Assembly (NCBI GenBank): GCA_910577155.1
Contig: CAJTMS010000013.1
Span: 1 to 38,932 of the forward strand
Reading direction: 5' to 3'
Length of the DNA stretch: 38,932 nucleotides
Source of the DNA: an uncultured Mailhella sp.
GTDB lineage: Bacteria; Desulfobacterota; Desulfovibrionia; Desulfovibrionales; Desulfovibrionaceae
Made by a program: the position numbers and the translations under genes. Below the pieces are notes generated by a model. It did not search any database and had not been told where the DNA came from. It was given only the letters and a program-made list of their open reading frames with translations. This document shows positions 1-6,909 of this stretch, piece after piece (the first letter of the stretch is position 1; each line of letters opens with the position of its first letter).

Positions 1-37
1 AAGTTTTTTATTTACCATAATAGATTTGTCTTTACAG

Positions 38-51
38 ATATATATATATAT
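38..51. repeat. (AT)7 dinucleotide tract upstream of the exported-protein operon
   Basis: Seven uninterrupted AT units lie directly after a -35-like TTTACA at 31-36 and run into a -10-like TATTAC at 49-54. In the present length the two hexamers are only 12 bp apart. Adding two or three AT units would give 16 to 18 bp, the functional range. The promoter reading is inference; the tract itself is plain in the sequence. Confidence 0.6.
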
Positions 52-89
52 TACACTCCGAAGAGTTTTAAATCTGGCATGAATTCCAC

Positions 90-143
90 TTTTGGGAATA
101 GACTATGCGTGTTTGGGGAAACGTTTGGGGATAGTTCCCAAAA
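90..143 (+). promoter_or_regulatory. G-run dyad (possible operator or 5'-UTR stem-loop)
   Basis: TTTTGGGAA (90-98) and TTCCCAAAA (135-143) form a perfect 9-bp inverted repeat. The 36 bases between them hold two direct copies of GTTTGGGGA (111-119 and 123-131). TTTGGG therefore occurs three times on the plus strand and once inverted, within 54 bp. The element ends 56 bp before the first start codon of the six-gene cluster. It could be a repressor or activator site, or an mRNA structure if transcription starts near position 60. No match to a named operator was recognised. Confidence 0.45.
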
Positions 144-199
144 TGCTTGATAGTGATGCTGTCCTCATGCCGTAAGGTTGAAACAGAGAAGGAGAGAGT

Positions 200-1075
200 A
201 TGAAAAACTTTTGGCTTTTTGTTGTAATGTTTGTATTTTTGAGCGTAACCGGTGCATTTGCTGAGGAAAACGCTAAGTACCGTGTTGCGGTTTCAGACTT
301 GATTGTCAGTGATTTGGTACCGGCAAAACAGGCTGAAATAGTAAAAAACTCAAGTTTAATTGCTGATATTGAAAATGCAATCCGTAATGGCAGAAAATTT
401 GAATTATTGACCAGACGCGGTTCTGCCTTGGAAGCAATCCGCAAAGAGCAAGAATTTGCAGCCAGTGAATTTGCGGCAGGAGATGCCGCAGCCAGCGGAA
501 ACATTGCCAATGCACAGTCTTTGGTTCAAGTGGAAGTATTGCAGTTTAACTTTGGACGTTCTTCTGTAAAAGTTCCTAATTTGCAAAATAAATTTAAAGT
601 AAGCGATCATTGCTCCATTGAACTTTCCGTACAAATTATTGATACAGAACGCGGTGTTGTAACCGGTTCTTTCCCCATTAAAGCATCCTCATCAGCGGGG
701 CAAAGTGTTGCCAATGGCGTTGGGGCTGCAAACCGAAGTATTTTGGACAGTACCTTGGAAAAAGCTGCCGGTTCTTTGGCAAATATGCTTTCTGATACTA
801 TTTTCCCTATTATGGTTATTGCAGTAAAAAATCAAGATATTTGGATTAACAGAGGCAATGATTCCGGAATGAAAGTCGGCGAAGTATTTGAAGTTTTTGA
901 GCCGGGTGAATCTCTGATTGACCCTGTAACAGGTGAAGATTTAGGCTCAACCGAAACCCATGTTGCAGACGTGAAAGTAACACGAATTAATCCAAAAGCC
1001 AGTATTGTCCAGATGGTGAAGGGCGATCCTGCCGTGATTAGTGCAGGTTATATTTTAAGACGACCGGTAAAATAG
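200..1075 (+). CDS. Exported CsgG/FlgT-like protein, first of six-gene cluster
   Basis: A 291-residue protein with a signal peptide (about residues 1-21, ending Ala-Phe-Ala). It has no lipobox cysteine, so it should be soluble in the periplasm, unlike true CsgG, which is an outer-membrane lipoprotein. Residues about 26-205 look like the CsgG-type fold: a YRVAVSDL first strand, then a middle section on inner repeats and secondary strands. Residues about 210-290 resemble the C-terminal domain of the flagellar protein FlgT, with G-x-KVGEVFEV, then DPVTGEDLG, then a closing beta section. The next gene has the same C-terminal domain, so the two are paralogous. The start has a clear GGAG site at 191-194. 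The gene opens a six-gene exported cluster. Its role is not known; envelope assembly or export is inferred from the family. Confidence 0.75.
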   Translation: MKNFWLFVVMFVFLSVTGAFAEENAKYRVAVSDLIVSDLVPAKQAEIVKNSSLIADIENAIRNGRKFELLTRRGSALEAIRKEQEFAASEFAAGDAAASGNIANAQSLVQVEVLQFNFGRSSVKVPNLQNKFKVSDHCSIELSVQIIDTERGVVTGSFPIKASSSAGQSVANGVGAANRSILDSTLEKAAGSLANMLSDTIFPIMVIAVKNQDIWINRGNDSGMKVGEVFEVFEPGESLIDPVTGEDLGSTETHVADVKVTRINPKASIVQMVKGDPAVISAGYILRRPVK

Positions 1076-1083
1076 GGGTAGTG

Positions 1084-2337
1084 ATGAAAAAAAGTATAAG
1101 TTGTCTGTGCATGGTGTTTGCTCTTCTTTTCAGCACTGCTGCCTATGCCGCAGGAGTTCAGGAAAAGACTGTGGAGGCTAAAGGATCAGCTTCTAACAGA
1201 GATTTAGCTATTAAAAATGCTCTTATTGAGGCTTTGGGCAAAGTCACAGGTATTTATGTGGACGCTGCACAGATAAATAGTGTAACAACACTTTCTGTTT
1301 CTGAAGATACGAAAGAAAATGGTGTATTGACGAGCAAACAAGAGAGTGTTTTGGCAGACAGGCAGCAAAACGATATTGCTTCAAAAGTAAATGGGCACAT
1401 CAAATCTTATTCTATCATCAATGAACAGGCTTCTGCGATTAATCCCGGTTATGTTGAGGTAACTGTTTCTGCCGTTATCAGTTACTATGAATCAGAAAAG
1501 GCTGTGGAAAGAAAAAAAATTGCGGTCATGCCTTTTAGACCTTTATCTGACAATCCCTATGAAGCGCAATTTGTCAGTGAGTTAAATCAAGGCATTGTCA
1601 GCTTTTTAACTCAAACAAGAAATTTCGCAATTTTAGACAGGGATTATTTGCAGGAGAAACATCAGGAATTCAATCTTTTGCTTGGCGATGATGTCAAGGG
1701 TGAAGAGCGGGCGAGAATAGGAAATACGGTTGGGACAGACTATATTTTAGTTGGTTCCGTGACGAATTTCAGTGCAAATGTCAAAAAAGAAAAAGTGCCT
1801 TATGTCAATGAAGAAGTCCTTATGGTAAGGGGCAATGCTTCTATTTCATGGCGCTTAATTAATGCTCCTACCGGTATGATTATGGCATCAAGCGAGCATG
1901 ATGAAACATTCAAAGAAAGAGTAAATTCCGATACGGATTTTGATTGGATAGCAAAACTGGCAAGACCGGCCGGCGAAAAAATTGGCTCCAAAATCAGTGA
2001 TATTATCTATCCCATTCTTGTTGTTGCCAATAATAATGGGATCTTAACCATTGCCAGAGGCGGCGACTCCATAAAGGTCGGGCAGCAGTTTAATCTTGTT
2101 AAATACGGCAATATTATCAAAGATCCGTATACAAATGAAGCTATCGGGCGTGATGAACTGAAAATTGGACTTGTTGAAATAACTGATGTAACGCCAAAGC
2201 TTTCTCATGCAAAAATTCTTCAGTCTGATACGGAAATAACAACGGTCAATACCAGAGAATATATTCTTCGTCCCATTCCTGTCCAAGCAAATGCAAAGAA
2301 GAAAGAACCGGTCAAAACAATGAAACCAAAATGGTAA
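1084..2337 (+). CDS. Exported three-domain FlgT/CsgG-like protein
   Basis: A 417-residue protein starting at ATG 1084, with GGGG at 1075-1078 as ribosome site; a GTG lies one codon earlier. The signal peptide is about 22 residues (ends AAYAA) and lacks a lipobox. Domain order: residues about 25-135 resemble the FlgT N-terminal/LPP20 module (EAKGSASNRDLAIKNALIEA). Residues about 145-315 are a CsgG-like core starting KIAVMPF, with a NFAILDRDYL strand and a VGTDYILVGSV strand that are hallmarks of the CsgG family. Residues about 318-400 repeat the FlgT C-terminal-like domain of the upstream gene (KVGQQF, then DPYTNEAIG). The C-terminus is short and lysine-rich. FlgT is an outer-membrane-associated flagellar ring component in Vibrio, but no flagellar gene lies nearby, so a non-flagellar envelope role is more likely. 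It begins 8 bp after its neighbour's stop. Confidence 0.75.
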   Translation: MKKSISCLCMVFALLFSTAAYAAGVQEKTVEAKGSASNRDLAIKNALIEALGKVTGIYVDAAQINSVTTLSVSEDTKENGVLTSKQESVLADRQQNDIASKVNGHIKSYSIINEQASAINPGYVEVTVSAVISYYESEKAVERKKIAVMPFRPLSDNPYEAQFVSELNQGIVSFLTQTRNFAILDRDYLQEKHQEFNLLLGDDVKGEERARIGNTVGTDYILVGSVTNFSANVKKEKVPYVNEEVLMVRGNASISWRLINAPTGMIMASSEHDETFKERVNSDTDFDWIAKLARPAGEKIGSKISDIIYPILVVANNNGILTIARGGDSIKVGQQFNLVKYGNIIKDPYTNEAIGRDELKIGLVEITDVTPKLSHAKILQSDTEITTVNTREYILRPIPVQANAKKKEPVKTMKPKW

Positions 2338-2348
2338 GAGGTATAAAA

Positions 2349-3767
2349 ATGAGAAAAGTTTTTGGAAGTGTAGTTATTGCCGTAAGCTTTATGGGAGGCG
2401 TTTTGGTTGCTTCTGCTGAAGAAACGCAGACAGCGCAGGAACCTGCACAAGCTGCTGCACAAAATCAAGCAGTACAGCAGGAATCCGTTGCGCTGAAAAA
2501 TATTGCGGAAGAAGCCAATTCCGGTGCGGAAGCGCAAGCTCCGGCCAAAAAGCCGGTAAAAGATCCCAGTATTGAATTAACCAATAAAATTAATACATTT
2601 ATTGCAAAGAAAAATTTGAGAAGTAATGGCAGACAAATTTTTTCCGGTATTGCGATTATCAACCAGCCTATTTCTCATCCCGATTATGCAAAATACCGTG
2701 TTTTTGCTTATGAGGAAGCCTATTTAACAGCTTTAACCACATTTTTTAAATCAGTGGCTTTAAGTATTAAAGCAGAAACAGAGCAAAAAGTTTTTAATGA
2801 CCAAAGCACTAATCGGGCAAAATTTGAAGAAGATCTGAAGGAAGAACAAACGACTTTTTCATCAATTATTGACAAAACATTGGCATTGGCAGGTGCAAAA
2901 CTTGATGCTGCCTTGAAGGAATACGGTATTGATCCTGCACAGTTTAATGCTGCTCCTGCTGATGAGAAAAAAACAATGCTCAGCAATGCTTTTACACAAA
3001 AAACAGTTCAGCGCTTTTCCAAAAGCTTAGGCGGTGTTACTACCTTACAGACCTTCTTTGAAAATAATGAAGAGGGAACAGGCGCAGTCGGGGTCATTAT
3101 TGCGTATTCTCCAAAGATTGAAAGTGTAGCGGAAGCATTGAAAACTGGCAGAAAACCAGCCATTGACAAAACAGGTAAACCGCTTACGGAGCTGCTTCCT
3201 ATGGAAGATTCCGAAAAACTTTCAACGATGCTTGGCACCCGTTTACTTATCGATGAAAATGGTCCGGTTATTGTTGCTTTCGGGCAATGGGCTAATTCTT
3301 CTGTCAGCGAAGATCCTGCCATTCGTGCCGAATACAGAAATGCAGCCTTTGAACAGGCAAGCGCCATGGCATATAAGGAAGTTTCCGCATTTTTAAATCA
3401 AAGCTGTACCAATGAAATTGAAACAGAGCGCTCAAAAATTCTTAACGAATTTGCCGTCAAAGAAGGAAAAACCGGTATGATTACCGAGCAAAAAGAAAAG
3501 GAAATTATTGATAAAGTTTTCAGACAGGCTCAGGCTCATACCAGTTCTTACCTGCAAGGCGCTCAAACACTGACTCAATGGATTTATCAAAGTCCCGAAG
3601 GGCATGAAATGGTCGGCGTTGTGGTCAGCTATAGTTTTGACAATATCATGCAGGCTAAGGCAATGTTTGATAAAGAGCCAAGCAGCGCAGGTTCGGCAGA
3701 AACAAAAAAAGAATATGATCCTTCCTATAAAGAAGGCGCTGTTACTATGGATTTAGATACATTTTAA
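2349..3767 (+). CDS. Exported DUF6844-like protein
   Basis: A 472-residue exported protein. ATG 2349 is preferred over ATG 2331 because it is followed by a good signal peptide (MRKVFGSVVIAVSFMG, cleaved near ASA) and is preceded by AAGAGGT at 2335-2341. After the signal comes a low-complexity Ala/Gln/Glu stretch (about 25-75), probably a flexible linker. A large mixed alpha/beta region follows, with sections SNGRQIFSGIA and YRVFAYEEAYLTAL. The family resemblance is to DUF6844 proteins, recalled from memory and not tested; no enzymatic motif was seen. It directly follows the CsgG-like genes (stop at 2337) and precedes three lipoprotein genes, so it is probably a periplasmic partner. No function can be assigned. 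Confidence 0.65.
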   Translation: MRKVFGSVVIAVSFMGGVLVASAEETQTAQEPAQAAAQNQAVQQESVALKNIAEEANSGAEAQAPAKKPVKDPSIELTNKINTFIAKKNLRSNGRQIFSGIAIINQPISHPDYAKYRVFAYEEAYLTALTTFFKSVALSIKAETEQKVFNDQSTNRAKFEEDLKEEQTTFSSIIDKTLALAGAKLDAALKEYGIDPAQFNAAPADEKKTMLSNAFTQKTVQRFSKSLGGVTTLQTFFENNEEGTGAVGVIIAYSPKIESVAEALKTGRKPAIDKTGKPLTELLPMEDSEKLSTMLGTRLLIDENGPVIVAFGQWANSSVSEDPAIRAEYRNAAFEQASAMAYKEVSAFLNQSCTNEIETERSKILNEFAVKEGKTGMITEQKEKEIIDKVFRQAQAHTSSYLQGAQTLTQWIYQSPEGHEMVGVVVSYSFDNIMQAKAMFDKEPSSAGSAETKKEYDPSYKEGAVTMDLDTF

Positions 3768-3798
3768 TATATGCGGGCATATTTTCTGCCTGCCTATA
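3768..3798 (+). promoter_or_regulatory. Intercistronic hairpin just upstream of a ribosome site
   Basis: TATATGCGGGCA (3768-3779) can pair with TGCCTGCCTATA (3787-3798) around a 7-base loop, with one G-U pair and one mismatch. There is no T-run after it; instead the ribosome site GGGAG (3803-3807) follows almost at once. It looks like an mRNA stability or translation-tuning hairpin between the DUF6844-like gene and the lipoprotein genes rather than a terminator. Confidence 0.45.
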
Positions 3799-3812
3799 TA
3801 AAGGGAGATATG

Positions 3813-5261
3813 ATGAAATTAAAATTATTTGTTTTACTGGGGTTGATTGTCAGTCTGTCTGCCTGTGCAGGAAAAAGCGACAGTTTGGGCCTAGTGGATA
3901 ATGAACAGACAAAAACCTATGCGGAAGCCTATGCTCCGGCTCGTACAGCGTTGATGGAAGGCAATATTGCGGTTTTGCTTGAAAAAATAGACCGGCAATA
4001 TGTTACGGAAGACGGGGATAAAATGTCCCGCGATGACATTATTGATGAGTTGGTAAAAAAGAATAGTGAACTTTCCATTATTGAACGCGGCTTGCTCATG
4101 CTCAACTCTGGAAATTTTGAAAAAGCATTATTATATTTTGATGCTGCCGAAATTAAAATGGAGCAAACCGAAGCAGAAAGCGGCATGTATAAATTTGGTT
4201 CCACTGTTGCCAAAGGCGGAATTGCAAGTCTTTTAGGCGCGGAAGAAATCAATGACTATGCTATGCGCGGTTATGAAAAAGTTATGCTTTATAACTATAA
4301 AGCTCTTTGTTACATGCTGTTAGGCGACAGAAAGGCGTATAACGTAACCAGACGTGCTATTGATAAACAGCAGGAAGAATGGGAAAAATTCAAAGAACTG
4401 CTGGCAAAGTTTGAAGAAAAAAAGGCAGAACAAACTGATGAAACAAAAAATATAGCCAGTCAAATCGATGTAGATACCCGTGATGATGAAATAAAGAAAA
4501 AAGCGGCGCTTGTTCCCAATGCGTATGTCAACCCCTTTGGCGATTATATGAATGCCCTGCTTATGGAGCTTGACAGTCTTGACGATAAAAGCATACGCGA
4601 TAACTCCGTTATAGCATATAAAAAAGTTTTGGAAAATAATAAGGATTGTACCACTGCCACCGCTGCAATTAAAGAAGTTCGCAAAGGGCTTCCCCGCGGA
4701 AAAAAATTGGTACATATTCTGTTAGCCGACGGTTTTTCTCCTGAACGCAAAGAAAGCACGCAAGGCTTTCAAATTGATCAACTCAAAGCTGTGGTCAATT
4801 TTGCAACTGCAACACCTATTCCCAGTAATGTCTTGGGTGCAAGGGTATCCTATGCAGGCACAAAGCAAAATTTCTCCTCTTTGAGTAAAATGGAATCCAT
4901 TATTTTAAGAGATGATCAAGACCGTTTGCCCTTTAGAACAGCAATGGTTACTTTAGCTTTACTGCGTTCCGGTGCAGCAAGTGCATTTTTGGGTGATTTA
5001 GGCGTCGGACTTGTTGCAAAAATGCAAAGACCGGATACGCGTTCATGGCTTACCCTGCCTAATAAAGTGATTGTTGCCCGTCTTTATGTTCCTAATGCGA
5101 CAAAACAGCTGACCATTGAAACCTTTGACGCCAATAAACAAACTATGGCAAAAACTTCCGTTGCCATAGCCGATAAAGGTCCGACTGTTGTCTATGCTGT
5201 AAGCTATGATAAACAACTGAGTGCATTTGCCAATAAAAACTCATGGATTATCAATAAATAA
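3813..5261 (+). CDS. COG3014-like lipoprotein
   Basis: A 482-residue lipoprotein. The start at ATG 3813 follows GGGAG with a 5-base spacer; an ATG one codon earlier is also possible. The signal sequence ends in a lipobox LSAC, so the mature protein starts at Cys20 and should be membrane-anchored in the envelope. It is rich in alpha helix, including a charged stretch around residues 175-215 that looks coiled-coil. The early part has TPR-like sections (GLLMLNSGNFEKALLYFDAA) and a mobile YNYKALCYMLLGDRKAY helix pair. The C-terminal third is beta-rich (LPFRTAMVTLALLRSG, then RSWLTLPNKVIVARL). This layout matches the uncharacterised COG3014 family, which in other Gram-negatives is found beside ycfL and lpoB. 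TPR scaffolds usually hold protein partners together; that role here is inference. Confidence 0.7.
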   Translation: MKLKLFVLLGLIVSLSACAGKSDSLGLVDNEQTKTYAEAYAPARTALMEGNIAVLLEKIDRQYVTEDGDKMSRDDIIDELVKKNSELSIIERGLLMLNSGNFEKALLYFDAAEIKMEQTEAESGMYKFGSTVAKGGIASLLGAEEINDYAMRGYEKVMLYNYKALCYMLLGDRKAYNVTRRAIDKQQEEWEKFKELLAKFEEKKAEQTDETKNIASQIDVDTRDDEIKKKAALVPNAYVNPFGDYMNALLMELDSLDDKSIRDNSVIAYKKVLENNKDCTTATAAIKEVRKGLPRGKKLVHILLADGFSPERKESTQGFQIDQLKAVVNFATATPIPSNVLGARVSYAGTKQNFSSLSKMESIILRDDQDRLPFRTAMVTLALLRSGAASAFLGDLGVGLVAKMQRPDTRSWLTLPNKVIVARLYVPNATKQLTIETFDANKQTMAKTSVAIADKGPTVVYAVSYDKQLSAFANKNSWIINK

Positions 5262-5272
5262 AAGGAAAAATC

Positions 5273-5746
5273 ATGAAAATAAAAATGCTTGCTGCTGTGC
5301 TGGCTCTTTTTGCCATAACTGCTTGTACAGCAAATAAATCTCAGGAAGCGGAAGTTCCTGCTCCCATTGTTCTTGAAGACAGAAGCCATCCGCAAATTGC
5401 CATTGTATACGGCAGTGAGGCAGAATACCATGTTGTCAAGATTATGGATAAGCAGATGGATTTAACGGGAAATCTTCCCCGTGTTGTCGTGCGGTTAAAA
5501 AATACCGTTTCCAGTAAAGTTCCCTTTGAATATCAATGCATATGGGAAGATGAATTTGGTGCACCTCTCATCACAAGCTCTGCTTGGCAGCGGGTAACGC
5601 TGCCCCAAAACGGTGAAAAAGTCATTGTTGATATGGGTAAGTCCGTCAAAGCGAAAAAGGTAACCATGCATGTACGCTTCCTTGTAGACGTTCCTATTTG
5701 GGTTCCTACTCCGGATCCTGCAACAATGTCGAACCAACCCTTATAA
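5273..5746 (+). CDS. YcfL-like lipoprotein (DUF1425)
   Basis: A 157-residue lipoprotein with lipobox ITAC (Cys18) and a good AAGGA ribosome site 5 to 9 bases before ATG 5273. The mature part is a small beta sandwich. It has the pattern of YcfL/DUF1425 proteins: a LPRVVVRLKN strand, then FEYQCIWEDEFG, then a closing MHVRFLVDVP strand. In Escherichia coli ycfL lies immediately upstream of lpoB, and the same pair and order occur here. That supports both this call and the next one. The function of YcfL is not established. Confidence 0.8.
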   Translation: MKIKMLAAVLALFAITACTANKSQEAEVPAPIVLEDRSHPQIAIVYGSEAEYHVVKIMDKQMDLTGNLPRVVVRLKNTVSSKVPFEYQCIWEDEFGAPLITSSAWQRVTLPQNGEKVIVDMGKSVKAKKVTMHVRFLVDVPIWVPTPDPATMSNQPL

Positions 5747-5764
5747 ACCATGAGGAGAACCTAT

Positions 5765-6313
5765 ATGAAAAAATTGAGTGTGTTATCTCTCGCTTTTGCT
5801 TTTGTGCTCTTAACCGGCGCTTGTACCCCGCAGCCAAGCTATAACTCTTCAAGCACGGCACCAGCCTATCAGGGAAGAAATACGTCTATTTCCATCGTTG
5901 ATTCTTCTGAAAGAATTAAATTGGATACCAAGATAACGCTTTCCGATATTATTGCGTTTGCTGAAAACTTGACTAATAAAATGCTTCAATCTCCTGCTTT
6001 TGCCAACAAAAAGCGTTTACCGCGCATTGTTGTTGCCGATATTCGTCAAAATACCCATGATGAAAATTTAAGAGTACAGGATATTCATGACAGAATTATT
6101 GAAGTACTTTTTAATTCCGGTCAGGTTCGGGTAGTGGACAGCAGCGCTACAGGTTTTGACTATATTATGCAGTCTGAAATAACAGATATTGTCACCCGCG
6201 CCCCCGACGGTCAAAAGCTTGTGGATTACACTATGAAAATCAAATTATTTGATATCAACGGTGAGCTGAAAGGACAATGGTCTGATGACTTGTCACTGTT
6301 TAAAAACAGGTAA
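5765..6313 (+). CDS. LpoB-like lipoprotein (YcfM family)
   Basis: A 182-residue lipoprotein. ATG 5765 is chosen over ATG 5750 because GAGGAG at 5752-5757 fits it and the signal sequence ends in lipobox LTGAC. After a short Ser/Pro-rich linker comes the LpoB-type domain: a SDIIAFAENLTNKMLQSPAF helix, the strand RLPRIVVADI, then a VQDIHDRIIEVLFNSG helix and a VRVVDSS strand. E. coli LpoB is an outer-membrane lipoprotein that reaches through the peptidoglycan and stimulates the synthase PBP1B. No PBP1B gene lies in this window, and the long linker that LpoB uses to span the periplasm is short here. The partner may therefore be another protein, perhaps one from this cluster. It closes the cluster; a 596-bp gap follows. 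Confidence 0.75.
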   Translation: MKKLSVLSLAFAFVLLTGACTPQPSYNSSSTAPAYQGRNTSISIVDSSERIKLDTKITLSDIIAFAENLTNKMLQSPAFANKKRLPRIVVADIRQNTHDENLRVQDIHDRIIEVLFNSGQVRVVDSSATGFDYIMQSEITDIVTRAPDGQKLVDYTMKIKLFDINGELKGQWSDDLSLFKNR

Positions 6314-6397
6314 GATATCTTTTCGTTAATCCATTGCGGGTTATGAAAAAACAGTTCTTTTCATACTGTGCTTGATAAATAAAAGAGTACCGCAAGC

Positions 6398-6459
6398 AAC
6401 AGCCCATAGGTAAATTCATTGTAACTATTTGTTTTACAGGAGATTTGCTGTGGGCTGTT
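6398..6459 (+). terminator. Possible terminator of the six-gene cluster
   Basis: AACAGCCCA (6398-6406) pairs perfectly with TGGGCTGTT (6451-6459), and the second arm is followed by TATTTTT. The 44-base loop can fold further through GTAA/TTAC. The loop is longer than in a typical intrinsic terminator, so the call is tentative. Confidence 0.35.
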
Positions 6460-6507
6460 TATTTTTAAGCCGCTTGTTCAATAAATAACAGAACACTGCA
6501 TGTAAAA

Positions 6508-6566
6508 ATGCATTATTTTTGCCAGCATCTATGCATAACTGCGGAAAATGCATGCATAGAATGCAT
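6508..6566. repeat. Cluster of five ATGCAT palindromes
   Basis: ATGCAT occurs at 6508-6513, 6531-6536, 6548-6553, 6552-6557 (overlapping the previous copy) and 6561-6566. Chance expectation for one given hexamer in 59 bp is about 0.01 to 0.03, depending on composition. Each copy is a perfect palindrome and could bind a dimeric regulator. The cluster lies about 345 bp before the acs start and 195 bp after the upstream cluster. Confidence 0.5.
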
Positions 6567-6797
6567 GTATTAAATAAATAATAATGCAGGAAAAAATCAG
6601 GGCTCTTTTTATGTTAATTTTTTATTGAATGTATATGGTATATAAAATCAATGATATAAATGAGTTATGAATAGTTTTATGCGCTTGTGCCATATTTCAT
6701 TTATGGATTTAATAAAAAAAATTGAAACAGTATATTGACGGAAAAAAAATGCTGTGCAACCGTAAAGGCAAGCAAGAAAAATGCTTACTATTTGAAA

Positions 6798-6825
6798 TTT
6801 TTATGTTTCTTATAAAACATAAAAA
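6798..6825. promoter_or_regulatory. AT-rich perfect inverted repeat upstream of acs
   Basis: TTTTTATGTTT (6798-6808) and AAACATAAAAA (6815-6825) form an 11-bp perfect inverted repeat around CTTATA, 85 bp before the acs start. It could be an operator, or a weak terminator in the acs leader. AT-rich dyads also arise by chance in such DNA. Confidence 0.35.
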
Positions 6826-6909
6826 ACGGCAATGAAACCTTTGCAAAGTTTTTTTCTGCAATGAAAATGCAAAGCAACAAGGTTAACAATCTAAAATAGG
6901 AGCAAATCC

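Larger units (their letters stand above)
6314..6909. other. 596-bp gene-free region between the exported-protein cluster and acs
   Basis: No coding region with a ribosome site was found on either strand. The region is AT-rich. It holds three separate elements, annotated on their own: a long-loop inverted repeat (6398-6459), a cluster of ATGCAT palindromes (6508-6566) and an AT-rich perfect inverted repeat (6798-6825). A TTGACG at 6735-6740 might be a -35 for acs, but its -10 is poor. Such a long leader before acs suggests regulation, but nothing matches a named regulator site. Confidence 0.6.

Noticed and set aside
103..510. 135-residue minus-strand reading frame at the left edge
   Set aside because: Antisense to the first CsgG-like gene; serine- and alanine-rich shadow composition, no ribosome site.
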